A DNA stretch of 64,000 nucleotides from Pedobacter sp. SYP-B3415 (GTDB taxonomy: Bacteria; Bacteroidota; Bacteroidia; Sphingobacteriales; Sphingobacteriaceae): the NCBI RefSeq assembly GCF_004138205.1, contig NZ_RXNQ01000031.1:186001-250000 (forward strand). Direction: 5' to 3'. Below the pieces are notes generated by a model. The model was not told the DNA's origin. It saw only the letters and a list, made by a program, of their open reading frames with translations, and searched no databases. This document shows, one piece after another, positions 25,101 to 34,705 of this stretch. The position numbers were made by a program, and so were the translations under genes. Positions within the stretch are counted from its first letter, which is position 1; each line of letters starts with the position of its first letter.

Positions 25101-27218
25101 TTATCGGGTAAATGCCATGGCCACACCGCCATCTACATTGAGCGCGTTTCCTGTTGATTTGTTCATCAGGCCGCAGACAAACAGAAAGCAGGCATTGGCT
25201 ATATCTTCCGGTAAAATTGTTTTGTTCAGTAAGGTACGCTTTGCATAGTAAGCAGGCAACTCTTCAACCGTGATACCGTAAGCACGCGCGCGGCCTTCCG
25301 CCCAGCCGCCGGCCCATATGTTGGAATCAGCAATAACAGCATCTGGATTCACTGCGTTAACACGGATGCCATCTGCGCCAAGCTCGGCCGCCAGCAGCCG
25401 GCTCAAATGGGCCTGCGCTGCCTTGGCAGAGCCGTAACCGGCATTGTTCGGACCCGCAACAACAGCATTTTTCGAGACGATATTGAGTATATCGCCGCCT
25501 GTCTGCTGTTTTCGCATGATGCGGACCGCAGCTTTTGAGACCATAAACTGCCCCTTTACCAAAATATCGTATAGGCGGTCCCATTCTTCGATGCTGTGTT
25601 CTTCGATTGACTTCGAGATACTGATACCGGCATTGTTTACGACGATATCCACCCCACCAAAAGCCAGCGATGTTGCCTCTAGGGCCTCGTCGATACTTGC
25701 ATGGTCGGTCACATTCAGCAGCGTCCCCGCTACCGAATCACGACCAAATGTTTTTGAAAACTGACTGATGGTTTCTTCTATCCTGCCCTGATCAATATCG
25801 TTAATAACGACACAGGCACCTTCCTCTGCAAATTTCCGGGCAATAGCGCGCCCAATACCGCCGCCGCTTCCTGTTACCAGCGCAATGCGGCCGGTAAGTG
25901 GTTTCGGTTTAGGCATGCGCTGCAGTTTTGCTTCTTCAAGAAGCCAGTATTCAATGTCAAACGCTTCCTGCCGGGGAAGCGAGGTATACGTGGAAATGGC
26001 TTCTGCTCCCCGCATTACGTTGATGGCATTGGCATAAAACTCTGCTGCTACCCTTGCTGTTTGTTTGTCTTTTGCGAAGCTGAACATCCCCACCCCGGGG
26101 TATAAAATAATGACCGGATTGGCATCCCGAATTGCCGGGCTGTTGTCATGACGGCAATTTTCATAGTAAGAAGCGTACATCTGCCGGTAGGCTTCAAATG
26201 CAGGCAAGAGCTCATCCCGCAGGGCAGGTTGGCTAAGATCGGCATCTACGGCAAGATCGAGCACGAGCGGGCTGATCTTTGTACGCAGAAAATGGTCCGG
26301 ACAGCTTGTACCCATTGGGGCCAGGCGGTCGAGATCATTCGAGTTAATAAATTCGAGCACCTTTGCATCATCGCTGAAATGACCAACCATGGGCTGCCCG
26401 GATGAGCAAAGTCCGCGAAGAACCGGCGCCAGCTCTGCTGCCTGTTTTTTACGCTGCGCTGCCGGCAAACTTTTAAGCCGCTGACCACCAAAAACAAGTT
26501 TCTCCCGGCCCAGGTGTTCTTCAATGTAAGCTGCGCAGGTTTCGATGACCCCTAGCGTGTTCAGATAACTTTCGTAGGCGGTATCCCCCCAGGTAAAGAG
26601 CCCGTGAGAACCCAGCATAATTCCCCTGATTCCGGGGTTTTCCTCCAGGCAGGCCCGAAGCTTCAGACCCAGGTCAAAGCCAGGCCGCTGCCATGGCACC
26701 CAGCCAATAGCGCCGCCAAAAAGTTCCTTTGTGATTCGTTCACCGTCTTTGGCCGCGGCAATGGCAATCGCCGCATCAGGGTGCAGGTGATCGATATGTT
26801 TGAAAGGCAGAAAGGCATGTAAGGGCGTGTCGATCGACGGCGCTTTTGAATCGAGATCAAAAATACAGTGATTAAACAGACCAACCATTTCATCTTCGTG
26901 CTCAAGCCCCCTGTACCTGTTTTCAAGTTTATGCAGCCGGTCCAGATAAAGCGCTGCAAGGCCACTCTTTTTAAGCGTTCCCAGGTCGCCGCCAGAGCCC
27001 TTTACCCACATAACAGGCGTAGCCTGACCGGTAAGCGGGTCTGTTTCAGCAACCTTGCAGGATGTGTTGCCGCCGCCATAATTGGTTAGCCGGAGATCGG
27101 CACCCAATAAATTTGAACGGTAAATAAGCAGTGCGACTTCATCACCTTCCAGGCTGGCTGCCTCAGCACTGTCCCATAGATAACTTACATGTTTAAAGCT
27201 ATTTAAATCTGCAGACAT
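25101..27218 (-). CDS. rhaD: Bifunctional rhamnulose-1-phosphate aldolase/lactaldehyde dehydrogenase
   Basis: A 705-residue fusion. Residues 1 to about 400 are a class II aldolase/adducin domain (TNYGGGNTSCKV, LPFKHIDHLHPDAAIAIA, GIMLGSHGLFTWGD). Residues about 443-705 are a short-chain dehydrogenase with the glycine motif TGSGGGIG and the YxxxK active site in AGYGSAKAAQ. The first half cleaves L-rhamnulose-1-phosphate to dihydroxyacetone phosphate and L-lactaldehyde; the second oxidises lactaldehyde. The fusion is known in several phyla as RhaEW-type. It lies between rhaT (16 bases) and rhaI (19 bases). Confidence 0.92.
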   Translation of the reverse strand: MSADLNSFKHVSYLWDSAEAASLEGDEVALLIYRSNLLGADLRLTNYGGGNTSCKVAETDPLTGQATPVMWVKGSGGDLGTLKKSGLAALYLDRLHKLENRYRGLEHEDEMVGLFNHCIFDLDSKAPSIDTPLHAFLPFKHIDHLHPDAAIAIAAAKDGERITKELFGGAIGWVPWQRPGFDLGLKLRACLEENPGIRGIMLGSHGLFTWGDTAYESYLNTLGVIETCAAYIEEHLGREKLVFGGQRLKSLPAAQRKKQAAELAPVLRGLCSSGQPMVGHFSDDAKVLEFINSNDLDRLAPMGTSCPDHFLRTKISPLVLDLAVDADLSQPALRDELLPAFEAYRQMYASYYENCRHDNSPAIRDANPVIILYPGVGMFSFAKDKQTARVAAEFYANAINVMRGAEAISTYTSLPRQEAFDIEYWLLEEAKLQRMPKPKPLTGRIALVTGSGGGIGRAIARKFAEEGACVVINDIDQGRIEETISQFSKTFGRDSVAGTLLNVTDHASIDEALEATSLAFGGVDIVVNNAGISISKSIEEHSIEEWDRLYDILVKGQFMVSKAAVRIMRKQQTGGDILNIVSKNAVVAGPNNAGYGSAKAAQAHLSRLLAAELGADGIRVNAVNPDAVIADSNIWAGGWAEGRARAYGITVEELPAYYAKRTLLNKTILPEDIANACFLFVCGLMNKSTGNALNVDGGVAMAFTR

Positions 27219-27234
27219 ATTTTAATTATTTATA

Positions 27235-28311
27235 TTATTTCAATGAATTTCCATAACCAACTACGAGGATTGAGACAATGATCAACCCGATTCCAAGACC
27301 TACTGTCCGGTAAGTTTTGCGTGAGACGCCGCGCCATTCCCGCAGTGCTATACCCCAGATATTTGCAACCAGGATGATAAACGCCATGTGCAGGATCCAT
27401 GAGCTTGCGCCATTACCAAGCTTACTTTCGCCCATACCATAGAAGAAGAACTGAAGGAACCAGGTGGTTCCAGCCAGTGCTGAAAAAATATAATTGCGAA
27501 CCAGCGGGGTATTTTTGTTGCTATAGTCGCCAAAGCTTTTGTTACGTATGTTCAGGATGAGGCACCAGATCAGATTGGTTGTAAGGCCACCCCAAAGCAC
27601 AACTACATACGTTACATTATTCTGGAACAGAAATTCGCCCTGGCCGGGGTTTATGCTTTTCCACCAGTCGTTTGCTTCGTTTGCCATTTGTTTACCCGCA
27701 TCAATACCAAAGGCAAAACAGGCACTAAGCAGCCCTGATATGATGGCAACAGTTAACCCCAATCCAATTTTAAACTCGCTTCTATGGTCATCAGCCTGTG
27801 ATCCGGGAAGCTCCTTGTCTTTCATTCCACCGGCCTTTCCGCAAACAATGATACCGAGCACGCAGATAACCAGTCCGGCCAGCACCAACTGTCCCCAGGT
27901 GTGATTCATCATATCTGAAAAACTGTCTTTTCCCGCTTGAGGATAGAGGTCATAGTAAAATGACGGAACGAGCGCGCCGAAGACCGAACAGAGGCCGAGA
28001 ATAATCGAACTTCCCAGGGCCACACCGAGGTACCTCACGCCCAGCCCATAGGTAAGGCCGCCAATTCCCCAGAGCACGCCAAATACGTATGTAGGGATCA
28101 GGATAGCCGATGGCGTGTGTGAGATGATTGTTGCGAAACCGGGAATGGTGATCCAGGCGGCGAGCGGCGGAACGATCAGCCAGGAAAACAGGCCACCAAC
28201 AATCCAGTAGCTTTCCCAGGCCCAGCCCTTAACTTTTTTATAAGGAATGTAAAAACTACCGGAGGCAAAGCCGCCAATAAAATGGAAAATGACGCCCAGA
28301 ATAGCTTGCAT
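27235..28311 (-). CDS. rhaT: L-rhamnose/proton symporter RhaT
   Basis: A 358-residue inner-membrane transporter with about ten hydrophobic segments, of the drug/metabolite transporter-like RhaT family. Typical stretches are GGFASGSFYIPYKKVKGW at the start and GVLWGIGGLTYGLGVRYLGV in the middle. It is the first gene of the rhamnose operon and takes up L-rhamnose. The length fits the family. An inverted repeat lies 12-35 bases upstream of its start. Confidence 0.93.
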   Translation of the reverse strand: MQAILGVIFHFIGGFASGSFYIPYKKVKGWAWESYWIVGGLFSWLIVPPLAAWITIPGFATIISHTPSAILIPTYVFGVLWGIGGLTYGLGVRYLGVALGSSIILGLCSVFGALVPSFYYDLYPQAGKDSFSDMMNHTWGQLVLAGLVICVLGIIVCGKAGGMKDKELPGSQADDHRSEFKIGLGLTVAIISGLLSACFAFGIDAGKQMANEANDWWKSINPGQGEFLFQNNVTYVVVLWGGLTTNLIWCLILNIRNKSFGDYSNKNTPLVRNYIFSALAGTTWFLQFFFYGMGESKLGNGASSWILHMAFIILVANIWGIALREWRGVSRKTYRTVGLGIGLIIVSILVVGYGNSLK

Positions 28312-28322
28312 AGGTTTTATAA

Positions 28323-28346
28323 ATGGTTATAACGAATATAAACCAT
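28323..28346. promoter_or_regulatory. Inverted repeat, candidate rhamnose operator
   Basis: ATGGTT (28323-28328) and AACCAT (28341-28346) form perfect arms around 12 bases. A looser outer repeat runs from GGTTTTATA at 28313 to TATAAACC at 28337-28344. It is centred about 23 bases upstream of the rhaT start, the expected place for an operator of the GntR-type regulator encoded in the operon. Confidence 0.45.
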
Positions 28347-28399
28347 CCAAACATTCCGACCGTCATGTACCGTCATGCAAGCCGCAGGCGCCGCTTCAT

Positions 28400-29461
28400 T
28401 TAACGTGCAACGGTCGGACCTTCAACAACCAGCCGTCCGTTTTTATCTATGTGCATCTTGTCTATAAAAACGAGCCGCTCGTGGCCGGTTGCAGGCGTGC
28501 GCCCATGATATACGCAGTACATTGTTTTCCCATCGGCCGACCAGGCGACACTGTTGTGACCGGTACCGCTTACCACAGCATTTTTCTGCAGCACCGGATT
28601 GTAAGGCGACTTTTTGAACGGGCCAAGGGGAGTTTTGGCCGTTGCGTAACCCACAGCGTAGTTTTGGCCGTCGAAATTATTAGCAGAATACATCATGTAA
28701 TAGAGGTCCTTGTGTTTGAAGATGTAAGAGCCCTCAGTCCAGCGGCGGTTCGCTTCGCGCGATGTGACCGAACGGCTTTCCCACTCGGTTGCCTTTTCAT
28801 TCCTGACAGGCGGCCTGAGCAACAGCACCGGTTCGCCTGCTGTACCGCTGAAATCAGGTTTAAGCTCAACACCGTACACCCAGCTTTCTTCAACCTCCTC
28901 GTACCAGCCTTTTTGTTTTGCCCATGCTGCAATTTCGCTGTCTACCGGATGTTTATAACAACAGCGCGAGTAATATAGAAACACGCGCCCCCGGTCAAAC
29001 AGTACGTTTGCATCTATAATCGGATAACCCGGATCAAAAAGCGGTTTGCTGTTCAGATCAGTGAAGGGGCCCGTAGGCTTGTCTGACACCGCGACACCGA
29101 TCCTGAAATTTTCTTTCTCGTTTGTCGGGTTGTATTTCCATTGTGCGCTATAAAACAGATAATACTTATCGCCTCTCTTATAAACTTCAGGTGCCCAGAA
29201 GGCGCCGTTTCCCCAGCCATTTTCGTTGTTATGAAAGTAAACCTGCCCTTCGGCCTTCCAGCTCTTCAGGTCTTTTGATGAATAAGCCGAGAAACCTTGT
29301 CTGGCGCCTCCACCGGTGCCGTACATGTAATATGTGCCCGAGCCATCATGCAGCACGTAGGGATCTCCAAAGGCAACGGGTAGCGGGTTATTGCTTTGCT
29401 GAGCGCTTGTGCCCAAATAAAAGAAAAGGAAAGCCAGGAACAGGCATTTTTGAATTTTCAT
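28400..29461 (-). CDS. Exported glycoside hydrolase, family 43
   Basis: A 353-residue protein with a Sec signal peptide ending near TSAQ and a five-bladed beta-propeller GH43 domain. Likely catalytic residues are the aspartate in PVAFGDPYVLHDG, the aspartate in YPIIDANVLFD and the glutamate in RWTEGSYIFKHKDLYY. GH43 enzymes release arabinose or xylose from plant polysaccharides. It follows galM by 21 bases and is last in a probable GH43-galM-GH43 unit. An ATG four codons upstream is also possible. Confidence 0.87.
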   Translation of the reverse strand: MKIQKCLFLAFLFFYLGTSAQQSNNPLPVAFGDPYVLHDGSGTYYMYGTGGGARQGFSAYSSKDLKSWKAEGQVYFHNNENGWGNGAFWAPEVYKRGDKYYLFYSAQWKYNPTNEKENFRIGVAVSDKPTGPFTDLNSKPLFDPGYPIIDANVLFDRGRVFLYYSRCCYKHPVDSEIAAWAKQKGWYEEVEESWVYGVELKPDFSGTAGEPVLLLRPPVRNEKATEWESRSVTSREANRRWTEGSYIFKHKDLYYMMYSANNFDGQNYAVGYATAKTPLGPFKKSPYNPVLQKNAVVSGTGHNSVAWSADGKTMYCVYHGRTPATGHERLVFIDKMHIDKNGRLVVEGPTVAR

Positions 29462-29482
29462 ACTATGTTTCATAACAATATC

Positions 29483-30583
29483 TTATAAAGTCTTTTCTAC
29501 AGAAAACCTGTAACTGGATTTGCTTTTAAAGATCGTTCCGGGGTTAAGGACGGTACCCGGAAATCCGGGCTGGTTTGGCGAGTCGGGAAAATGTTGTGGC
29601 TCGAGTGCCACAGCGCCGCGGTAAACGTCTTTAGCGCCAGAGCGCAGGACAGTTTTTCCATTAAAAAAGTTGCCGCTATAAAACTGCATACCTGGCTCAC
29701 TTGTCCATATGCTCATAACAATACTGCTTTTATCTCCGGTTAAACGAAGCGCGGGATAAAGTCCGAACAGTTGGTGTTTCCGTAAAACAAAATTGTGGTC
29801 ATAACCCTGGCCGAACCGAAGCTGCTCGTCTGGAGTATCCAGATCTGCACCGATGGCCCTGGCGCTCAAAAAGTCAAACGGTGTACCGGCTACCGTAAGG
29901 ATCTCACCCGTTGGAATCAAATCTTTATCTACGGGCGTATACGCGAAAGCATTCATCTGAAGCTTATGTTTCAACACATCACCCGAACCCTCACCATTCA
30001 GGTTAAAAAAGCTATGGTTCGTCAGGTTGAGGACGGTCGCCTGATCTGTTGTAGCACGGTAGGAAATGTCGAGCCGGTTATCTTTTCCGATCCGGTATGT
30101 AACCGACACCTGGAGTGTACCCGGATATCCTTCTTCCCCATCGGGAGATGTATAGGTGAGCTCCACCATCCGGCGGGTATGTTTTGACACGGTCCAATAA
30201 ACATCACCAAAGCCACGTTTGCCGCCATGTAAAGAATTGGGTCCGTTGTTGCGGTTTAATGTATACGTTTTACCGTTCAGGCTGAACTTTCCGCCGGCAA
30301 TGCGGTTACCAAAACGGCCCACGACCGGCCCGTAGTACTTCGCCTTAGGCTGTGTGTATTCTTCCGGTGTTGCGAATCCAAGAACAACATCTACCGGCTT
30401 ACCGTTACGATCAGGTACAATCAGGCTGGCGATACGTGCGCCATAATTACATATCTTGACAGACAAACCACGTTTGTTTTTTAGCGTAAGAAAATACGGT
30501 CGCGCCTCGCCGGGGGCAGCCGGTTGTCCAAAAACACCCGAAAGGGAAAAAACAAAAAGAATCAGGCAAAAGGCTTTTCTCAT
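29483..30583 (-). CDS. galM: Exported aldose 1-epimerase
   Basis: A 366-residue mutarotase with a Sec signal peptide (KAFCLILFVFSLSGVFG). Family motifs are complete: VVGRFGNRIAGGKF, NGPNSLHGGKRGFGDVYW, NLTNHSFFNL, GYDHNFVLRK, and YSGNFFNG. It interconverts alpha and beta anomers, and here in the periplasm would act on sugars released by its two GH43 neighbours. The start at 30583 gives the signal peptide; an in-frame ATG at 30871 lies inside the upstream GH43 gene. Confidence 0.93.
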   Translation of the reverse strand: MRKAFCLILFVFSLSGVFGQPAAPGEARPYFLTLKNKRGLSVKICNYGARIASLIVPDRNGKPVDVVLGFATPEEYTQPKAKYYGPVVGRFGNRIAGGKFSLNGKTYTLNRNNGPNSLHGGKRGFGDVYWTVSKHTRRMVELTYTSPDGEEGYPGTLQVSVTYRIGKDNRLDISYRATTDQATVLNLTNHSFFNLNGEGSGDVLKHKLQMNAFAYTPVDKDLIPTGEILTVAGTPFDFLSARAIGADLDTPDEQLRFGQGYDHNFVLRKHQLFGLYPALRLTGDKSSIVMSIWTSEPGMQFYSGNFFNGKTVLRSGAKDVYRGAVALEPQHFPDSPNQPGFPGTVLNPGTIFKSKSSYRFSVEKTL

Positions 30584-30593
30584 CGCGCAGATT

Positions 30594-31661
30594 TTATAGT
30601 TCGCCAGAAGGTTTACGAATGGGCTGTCCGGCGGGAACCGGCTGTCCGAACACCGGTTCGCCAGCCTTGTCCCAGGTAAAAGGCTGCAGACGCAGATCGC
30701 GGTCCCAGCCATGTTTCTCGCTGATTTTTGCATGATAGAAGATCCACCATTCACGGCCATCAGGCGAGGTCGTGAAACTGGCGTGGCCCGTACCCAAAAC
30801 GCGGTCGGTACCTTGAAAGACAGGTCCTTTTTTTGTCCAGTTGGATTTTTCCAACGGTGAAAGATTTTCATTTTTCAGCATAAGCTGCCCTAGCCGGTAT
30901 TCTTTCGTCCAGGATTCCCTGGTTGAGTAGATGATAAACGTTTTGCCTTTCCGCTGAAGAAACTGAGGGCCTTCGTTCAAATCGAGCGGACCACCCCGCT
31001 CCCAGTTTTCTTCCGGCCTTGATATTTCAACTCGCGGAGAACTGATCGTCCACGGATTACTCATTGAGGCAATATACAACCGCTGACTTGTCTGATCTGT
31101 ATTTCTGTTGCGTTCCCAGCCCGACCACACCGCGTAAAGTTTACCTTTTATAGAGGCAACCGTAAGATCTATCGCCCAAATGGTTTTAACATAGTCGTTT
31201 GGATCGCTGCCGGTTTGCAGTATCCCCTTATCAATATACGCACCCTGCGGGTCGTCACTAACAGACTCAAGCACGCCCGAACGCTGGTTGATGTAGGGAG
31301 GGCCTGACTTTCCCGCCGCATAATAGATATACCACCGGTTGCCGATATGATGAAGTTCAGGAGCCCAGACACATGCCTGGTTCCACGCATTTTCCGGTGT
31401 CTGCCAGACGACTATGCTTTTCCCCGGCCTGGTAAGAAATGGCGACTTGCTCACCGTTATTCCGGGCCGCTGTCCTTTTCCCCCGCCGGTCGCTTTACAA
31501 ACATAATAATTGTCCCTGTACCGGATTACCCAGGGATCTGCGCCTTTGGCTATGGGATTGGTAAATGTCTGGGAGGTTGCTGCAGAAGATTCAACCGTTT
31601 TCCGGGAACCGCAGGAAAAAAAGAGCAGTGAGGATACTGCTAAAGCGTATAGAATTTTCAT
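30594..31661 (-). CDS. GH43-family lipoprotein glycosidase
   Basis: A 355-residue protein with a lipoprotein signal (MKILYALAVSSLLFFSCGS, lipidated cysteine at about 17) and a GH43 propeller. Probable catalytic residues are the D of GADPWVIRYRDNYYVC, the D of TIWAIDLTVASIKGK and the E of LNEGPQFLQRKGK. Lipidation suggests surface or outer-membrane anchoring. It lies 10 bases upstream of galM and begins the GH43-galM-GH43 unit. An in-frame ATG at 31727 would mask the lipoprotein signal. Confidence 0.88.
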   Translation of the reverse strand: MKILYALAVSSLLFFSCGSRKTVESSAATSQTFTNPIAKGADPWVIRYRDNYYVCKATGGGKGQRPGITVSKSPFLTRPGKSIVVWQTPENAWNQACVWAPELHHIGNRWYIYYAAGKSGPPYINQRSGVLESVSDDPQGAYIDKGILQTGSDPNDYVKTIWAIDLTVASIKGKLYAVWSGWERNRNTDQTSQRLYIASMSNPWTISSPRVEISRPEENWERGGPLDLNEGPQFLQRKGKTFIIYSTRESWTKEYRLGQLMLKNENLSPLEKSNWTKKGPVFQGTDRVLGTGHASFTTSPDGREWWIFYHAKISEKHGWDRDLRLQPFTWDKAGEPVFGQPVPAGQPIRKPSGEL

Positions 31662-31803
31662 TTGTTGGTTAGCGCCTGACAGGCTTGTGTGTCTGGTAAA
31701 TATATGATTTTGTTCGCTACAAGCCAACGCATGTGAAGATTAGCAGGACAGCTTTCTTTGTGCTAAGCTGGTTGAAAAGCTCGTGGGTGCACAAAGGGTT
31801 ATC

Positions 31804-33228
31804 TTAGCGCTTCCTTCGATTATTACCGGGGATCCTGGGCGCCTCTGCATTCACGCTTAATTTCCATTCGTCGAGTATCTTTTTAAGTTTAGCAGCATCG
31901 GTCGGCCGGCTGGGTGCAAGATTATGGCTCTCGGAGGGATCTTCTTTGAGGTTATAAAGCTCGACCCTCGGATTATTATAAAATTCGATCAGTTTCAGAT
32001 CGCCCCAGCGAACGGCCGAAGACATCCGGTTTATCCATTTTCCGGTTTCGGAAGGATAATGCCAAAACAGCTTTCTTTGGGCCGGTGCTGCGCGCCCCCT
32101 AAGCAAGGGCAGGATACTTTGGCCATCAACTTTCTGTCCCGCAACCTGCGTACCGGCTGCAGCCAGGAAGGTCGGATAAAAATCGAGGCTTGTAACCGGA
32201 ACCGCGCTTACGGTCCCCGGCTTGATTTTTCCTGGCCAGCAGACCAAAAACGGTTCCCGGATTCCGCCCTCATAAAGCCAGGTCTTTCCGGCCCGCAGCT
32301 GCCCGTTATTTCCCACCTTGCCGGCACCGCCATTGTCTGAGAAAAATATCAGGATAGTGTTCTCTGATAACCCATGATCTTTCAGCGTTTGCATCAGACT
32401 GCCCATTCCCGCATCTATACGTTCAAGCATGGCAGCCATCCAGGGATTGTCCTTATGCTCAGATTCGTGCCTTATGTTACCGGCACCGTAAAATTCTTCT
32501 GCTTTACCCGCACCATACCGGCTATCAAATTTTTTCTTGTACTTGTTTACCAGTGCTTCGGGCGCCTCAAGTTTGGTGTGAACGCTATACAGGCTAAGGT
32601 AAAGAAAGAACGGTTTGTTTTTATTGCGGGCAATAAAGCCCGAAGCCTCTGCAAACTGCCGGTCGGTCAGGTATTCATCCGGAGGGCCATGGGTAAACGA
32701 AGCAATCTTATCATAAGGAAAAAAATAGTCCCCATCAGCAATATATTTTGTTTCTGACCCGATTACTTCGTCAAATCCGTGTGCTTTCGGCCCTCCTTTG
32801 TTTTGTGAAAAATCGGTATCAAGGTGCCATTTACCAATAATCCCGGTATGATAGCCTGCGGCGGATAGGGCCTCATTAAGCGTTGTATATTTATCGGGAT
32901 CCAGCCGGCGGTCTGTTTTATTTCCTTCAGGTAAAAAGTCGGTAATTCCTACCCGGGCGGGGAACTGCCCGGTCATGATGCTGACACGGGTGGGTGAACA
33001 GACCGGAGCCGCCGCATATGCCTCAGTAAAGCGTATTCCCTGACCGGCAAGCCGGTCGAGATTTGGCGTTTCGTTAAAGGTATTGCCATAACTTCCAAGT
33101 TCGCCCCAGCCGAGATCATCGGCCATGACGAATACAATGTTAGGCTTATTTTTCTGAGCCATCGACAGGCTGCTTAACAACAGCCAGCAGACGCTGGCAA
33201 AAAAAACTTTAACGGGCTTTTTTTTCAT
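31804..33228 (-). CDS. Exported sulfatase (FGly type)
   Basis: A 474-residue sulfatase of the alkaline phosphatase superfamily with a Sec signal peptide (VFFASVCWLLLSSLSMAQ). The formylglycine motif is C77-S-P-T-R. Metal-ligand aspartates appear in FVMADDLGWGE and again in FFSDNGGAG. The cysteine must be converted to formylglycine by a maturase encoded elsewhere. It overlaps the end of the upstream sulfatase gene by 20 bases, so the two are translated from one transcript. Confidence 0.92.
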   Translation of the reverse strand: MKKKPVKVFFASVCWLLLSSLSMAQKNKPNIVFVMADDLGWGELGSYGNTFNETPNLDRLAGQGIRFTEAYAAAPVCSPTRVSIMTGQFPARVGITDFLPEGNKTDRRLDPDKYTTLNEALSAAGYHTGIIGKWHLDTDFSQNKGGPKAHGFDEVIGSETKYIADGDYFFPYDKIASFTHGPPDEYLTDRQFAEASGFIARNKNKPFFLYLSLYSVHTKLEAPEALVNKYKKKFDSRYGAGKAEEFYGAGNIRHESEHKDNPWMAAMLERIDAGMGSLMQTLKDHGLSENTILIFFSDNGGAGKVGNNGQLRAGKTWLYEGGIREPFLVCWPGKIKPGTVSAVPVTSLDFYPTFLAAAGTQVAGQKVDGQSILPLLRGRAAPAQRKLFWHYPSETGKWINRMSSAVRWGDLKLIEFYNNPRVELYNLKEDPSESHNLAPSRPTDAAKLKKILDEWKLSVNAEAPRIPGNNRRKR

Positions 33229-34573
33229 AAACAATATCAAGAGCTGCACCCTTGTCCTGCTGCTGGTCCATCCAGTGCCGGAGTGCCGTTTTATAAGTTG
33301 CCATTAAATGTTGTCTGGCCGGATCGGCAGCCAGGTTATGCAATTCATACGGATCATTTTTGAGATCATAGAACTCAAATTCAGGGCGATTGGTGATCCT
33401 CCTGACGAGCGTTTTTGCATGCGCATCATTAACCGCCAACTGATTCCAGTGGCTCCAGTAACTGTCTGTGTTTTTCGGGTTCATCATATATTTAATATGA
33501 TTTTTCTTCTCCGGCGTCAAATTCCAGATGAGTTTGTACTGCGTTGTACGGATGCTGCGCATGGGGTACGGCGGTCCTTCGGGGATGTTGTTATGAATAC
33601 CAAAAGCATACGTCCGGGCCGTTTTTGCCTCGCCCTTAAGAACCGGTGCAAAACTTTTCCCGTCAATTCCCGCAACAGGTTTACCGCCGGCCAGGTCTAC
33701 GAGGGTTGGCATAATGTCTTCATATTGCACAATGGCATCAGTTTCAGATGCGGCACGCACATTTTCCGGCCATCTGACAATCATAGAACTCTTTTGTCCG
33801 GCATCGTACAGGTTCCATTTTGCTCCGGGGAACTGGGCTCCTTGTTCGCCCAGAAAGATAACTACTGTATTTTTATCTTTGCCGCTCTCCTTTAAAGTTT
33901 TCATCACCGCTCCCACCTGGTCGTCCAGTCGGCGTATCTCTGCCAGGTATCTGGTAAATAGTTTCCTGATCTGTTTCGTATCAACCCAGTGAGGCGGCAG
34001 GATAAGTTTGTCCGGATCAAATTCAGACGGATCGCCAACTGTCCAGGGTGTATGCGGATTGATGCTCATTACAAACAGACAAAAAGGTTTCGACTGACCG
34101 CTGATGTAATTTTTCAGACTGTCTGCAGAATAATCATCTGTTTCAGCAACGCAGTTAGGCTCGAAACCACCAATGATGCGGAAAGGAAACACATGCCGGG
34201 GTTTCGTACTGTGATCCTTACCGGTAAGGGCCACATCGTAGCCAAGGTCGCCCATATAATGGCAAATACTTTTCAGGTTGTTATAAACGGGCTTGTGGTT
34301 CTGAAATGATCCATGCCTGGCGGGATAGAGTCCGGTAAAAAGAGAGGCCCGGGTTGGCACACACATGGCCTCAGAGGCGACGATTTGATTAAACTTCAGG
34401 CCCTGAGATGCGAGCGCGTCTATGTTTGGTGTCCGGATATTTTTTCCACCATAACAACTCAGCTGCCGGCTGTCCAGATCATCGGCCATGATGACAACAA
34501 CATTTGGCTGGGGCCGCTGAGCAGACACGCGGGTGGCTGCAAGAAAACAGGCAAGCAGAAAAAAGAGTCTCAT
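33209..34573 (-). CDS. Exported sulfatase, sulfamidase-like
   Basis: A 454-residue sulfatase with signal peptide (MRLFFLLACFLAATRVSAQ). The formylglycine motif is C71-V-P-T-R, and aspartates D31 and D32 in VIMADDLDSR are metal ligands. The later metal-binding DN/DH pair is replaced by EQ in VIFLGEQGAQFPGAK. The protein resembles the heparan N-sulfatase type. It is the first gene of the sulfatase pair and overlaps the next by 20 bases. Confidence 0.9.
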   Translation of the reverse strand: MRLFFLLACFLAATRVSAQRPQPNVVVIMADDLDSRQLSCYGGKNIRTPNIDALASQGLKFNQIVASEAMCVPTRASLFTGLYPARHGSFQNHKPVYNNLKSICHYMGDLGYDVALTGKDHSTKPRHVFPFRIIGGFEPNCVAETDDYSADSLKNYISGQSKPFCLFVMSINPHTPWTVGDPSEFDPDKLILPPHWVDTKQIRKLFTRYLAEIRRLDDQVGAVMKTLKESGKDKNTVVIFLGEQGAQFPGAKWNLYDAGQKSSMIVRWPENVRAASETDAIVQYEDIMPTLVDLAGGKPVAGIDGKSFAPVLKGEAKTARTYAFGIHNNIPEGPPYPMRSIRTTQYKLIWNLTPEKKNHIKYMMNPKNTDSYWSHWNQLAVNDAHAKTLVRRITNRPEFEFYDLKNDPYELHNLAADPARQHLMATYKTALRHWMDQQQDKGAALDIVYEKKAR

Positions 34574-34705
34574 TACACTAATAAATTATACGTGACGACC
34601 AAAAAGTTAATTACGCTGTGATCGCTTAAAATTGCACCATCGAAAGCGATCACCAGTTATACACACCAGACTTGTTGATTAAAGTTAAGGAAACTTGACG
34701 TGACC

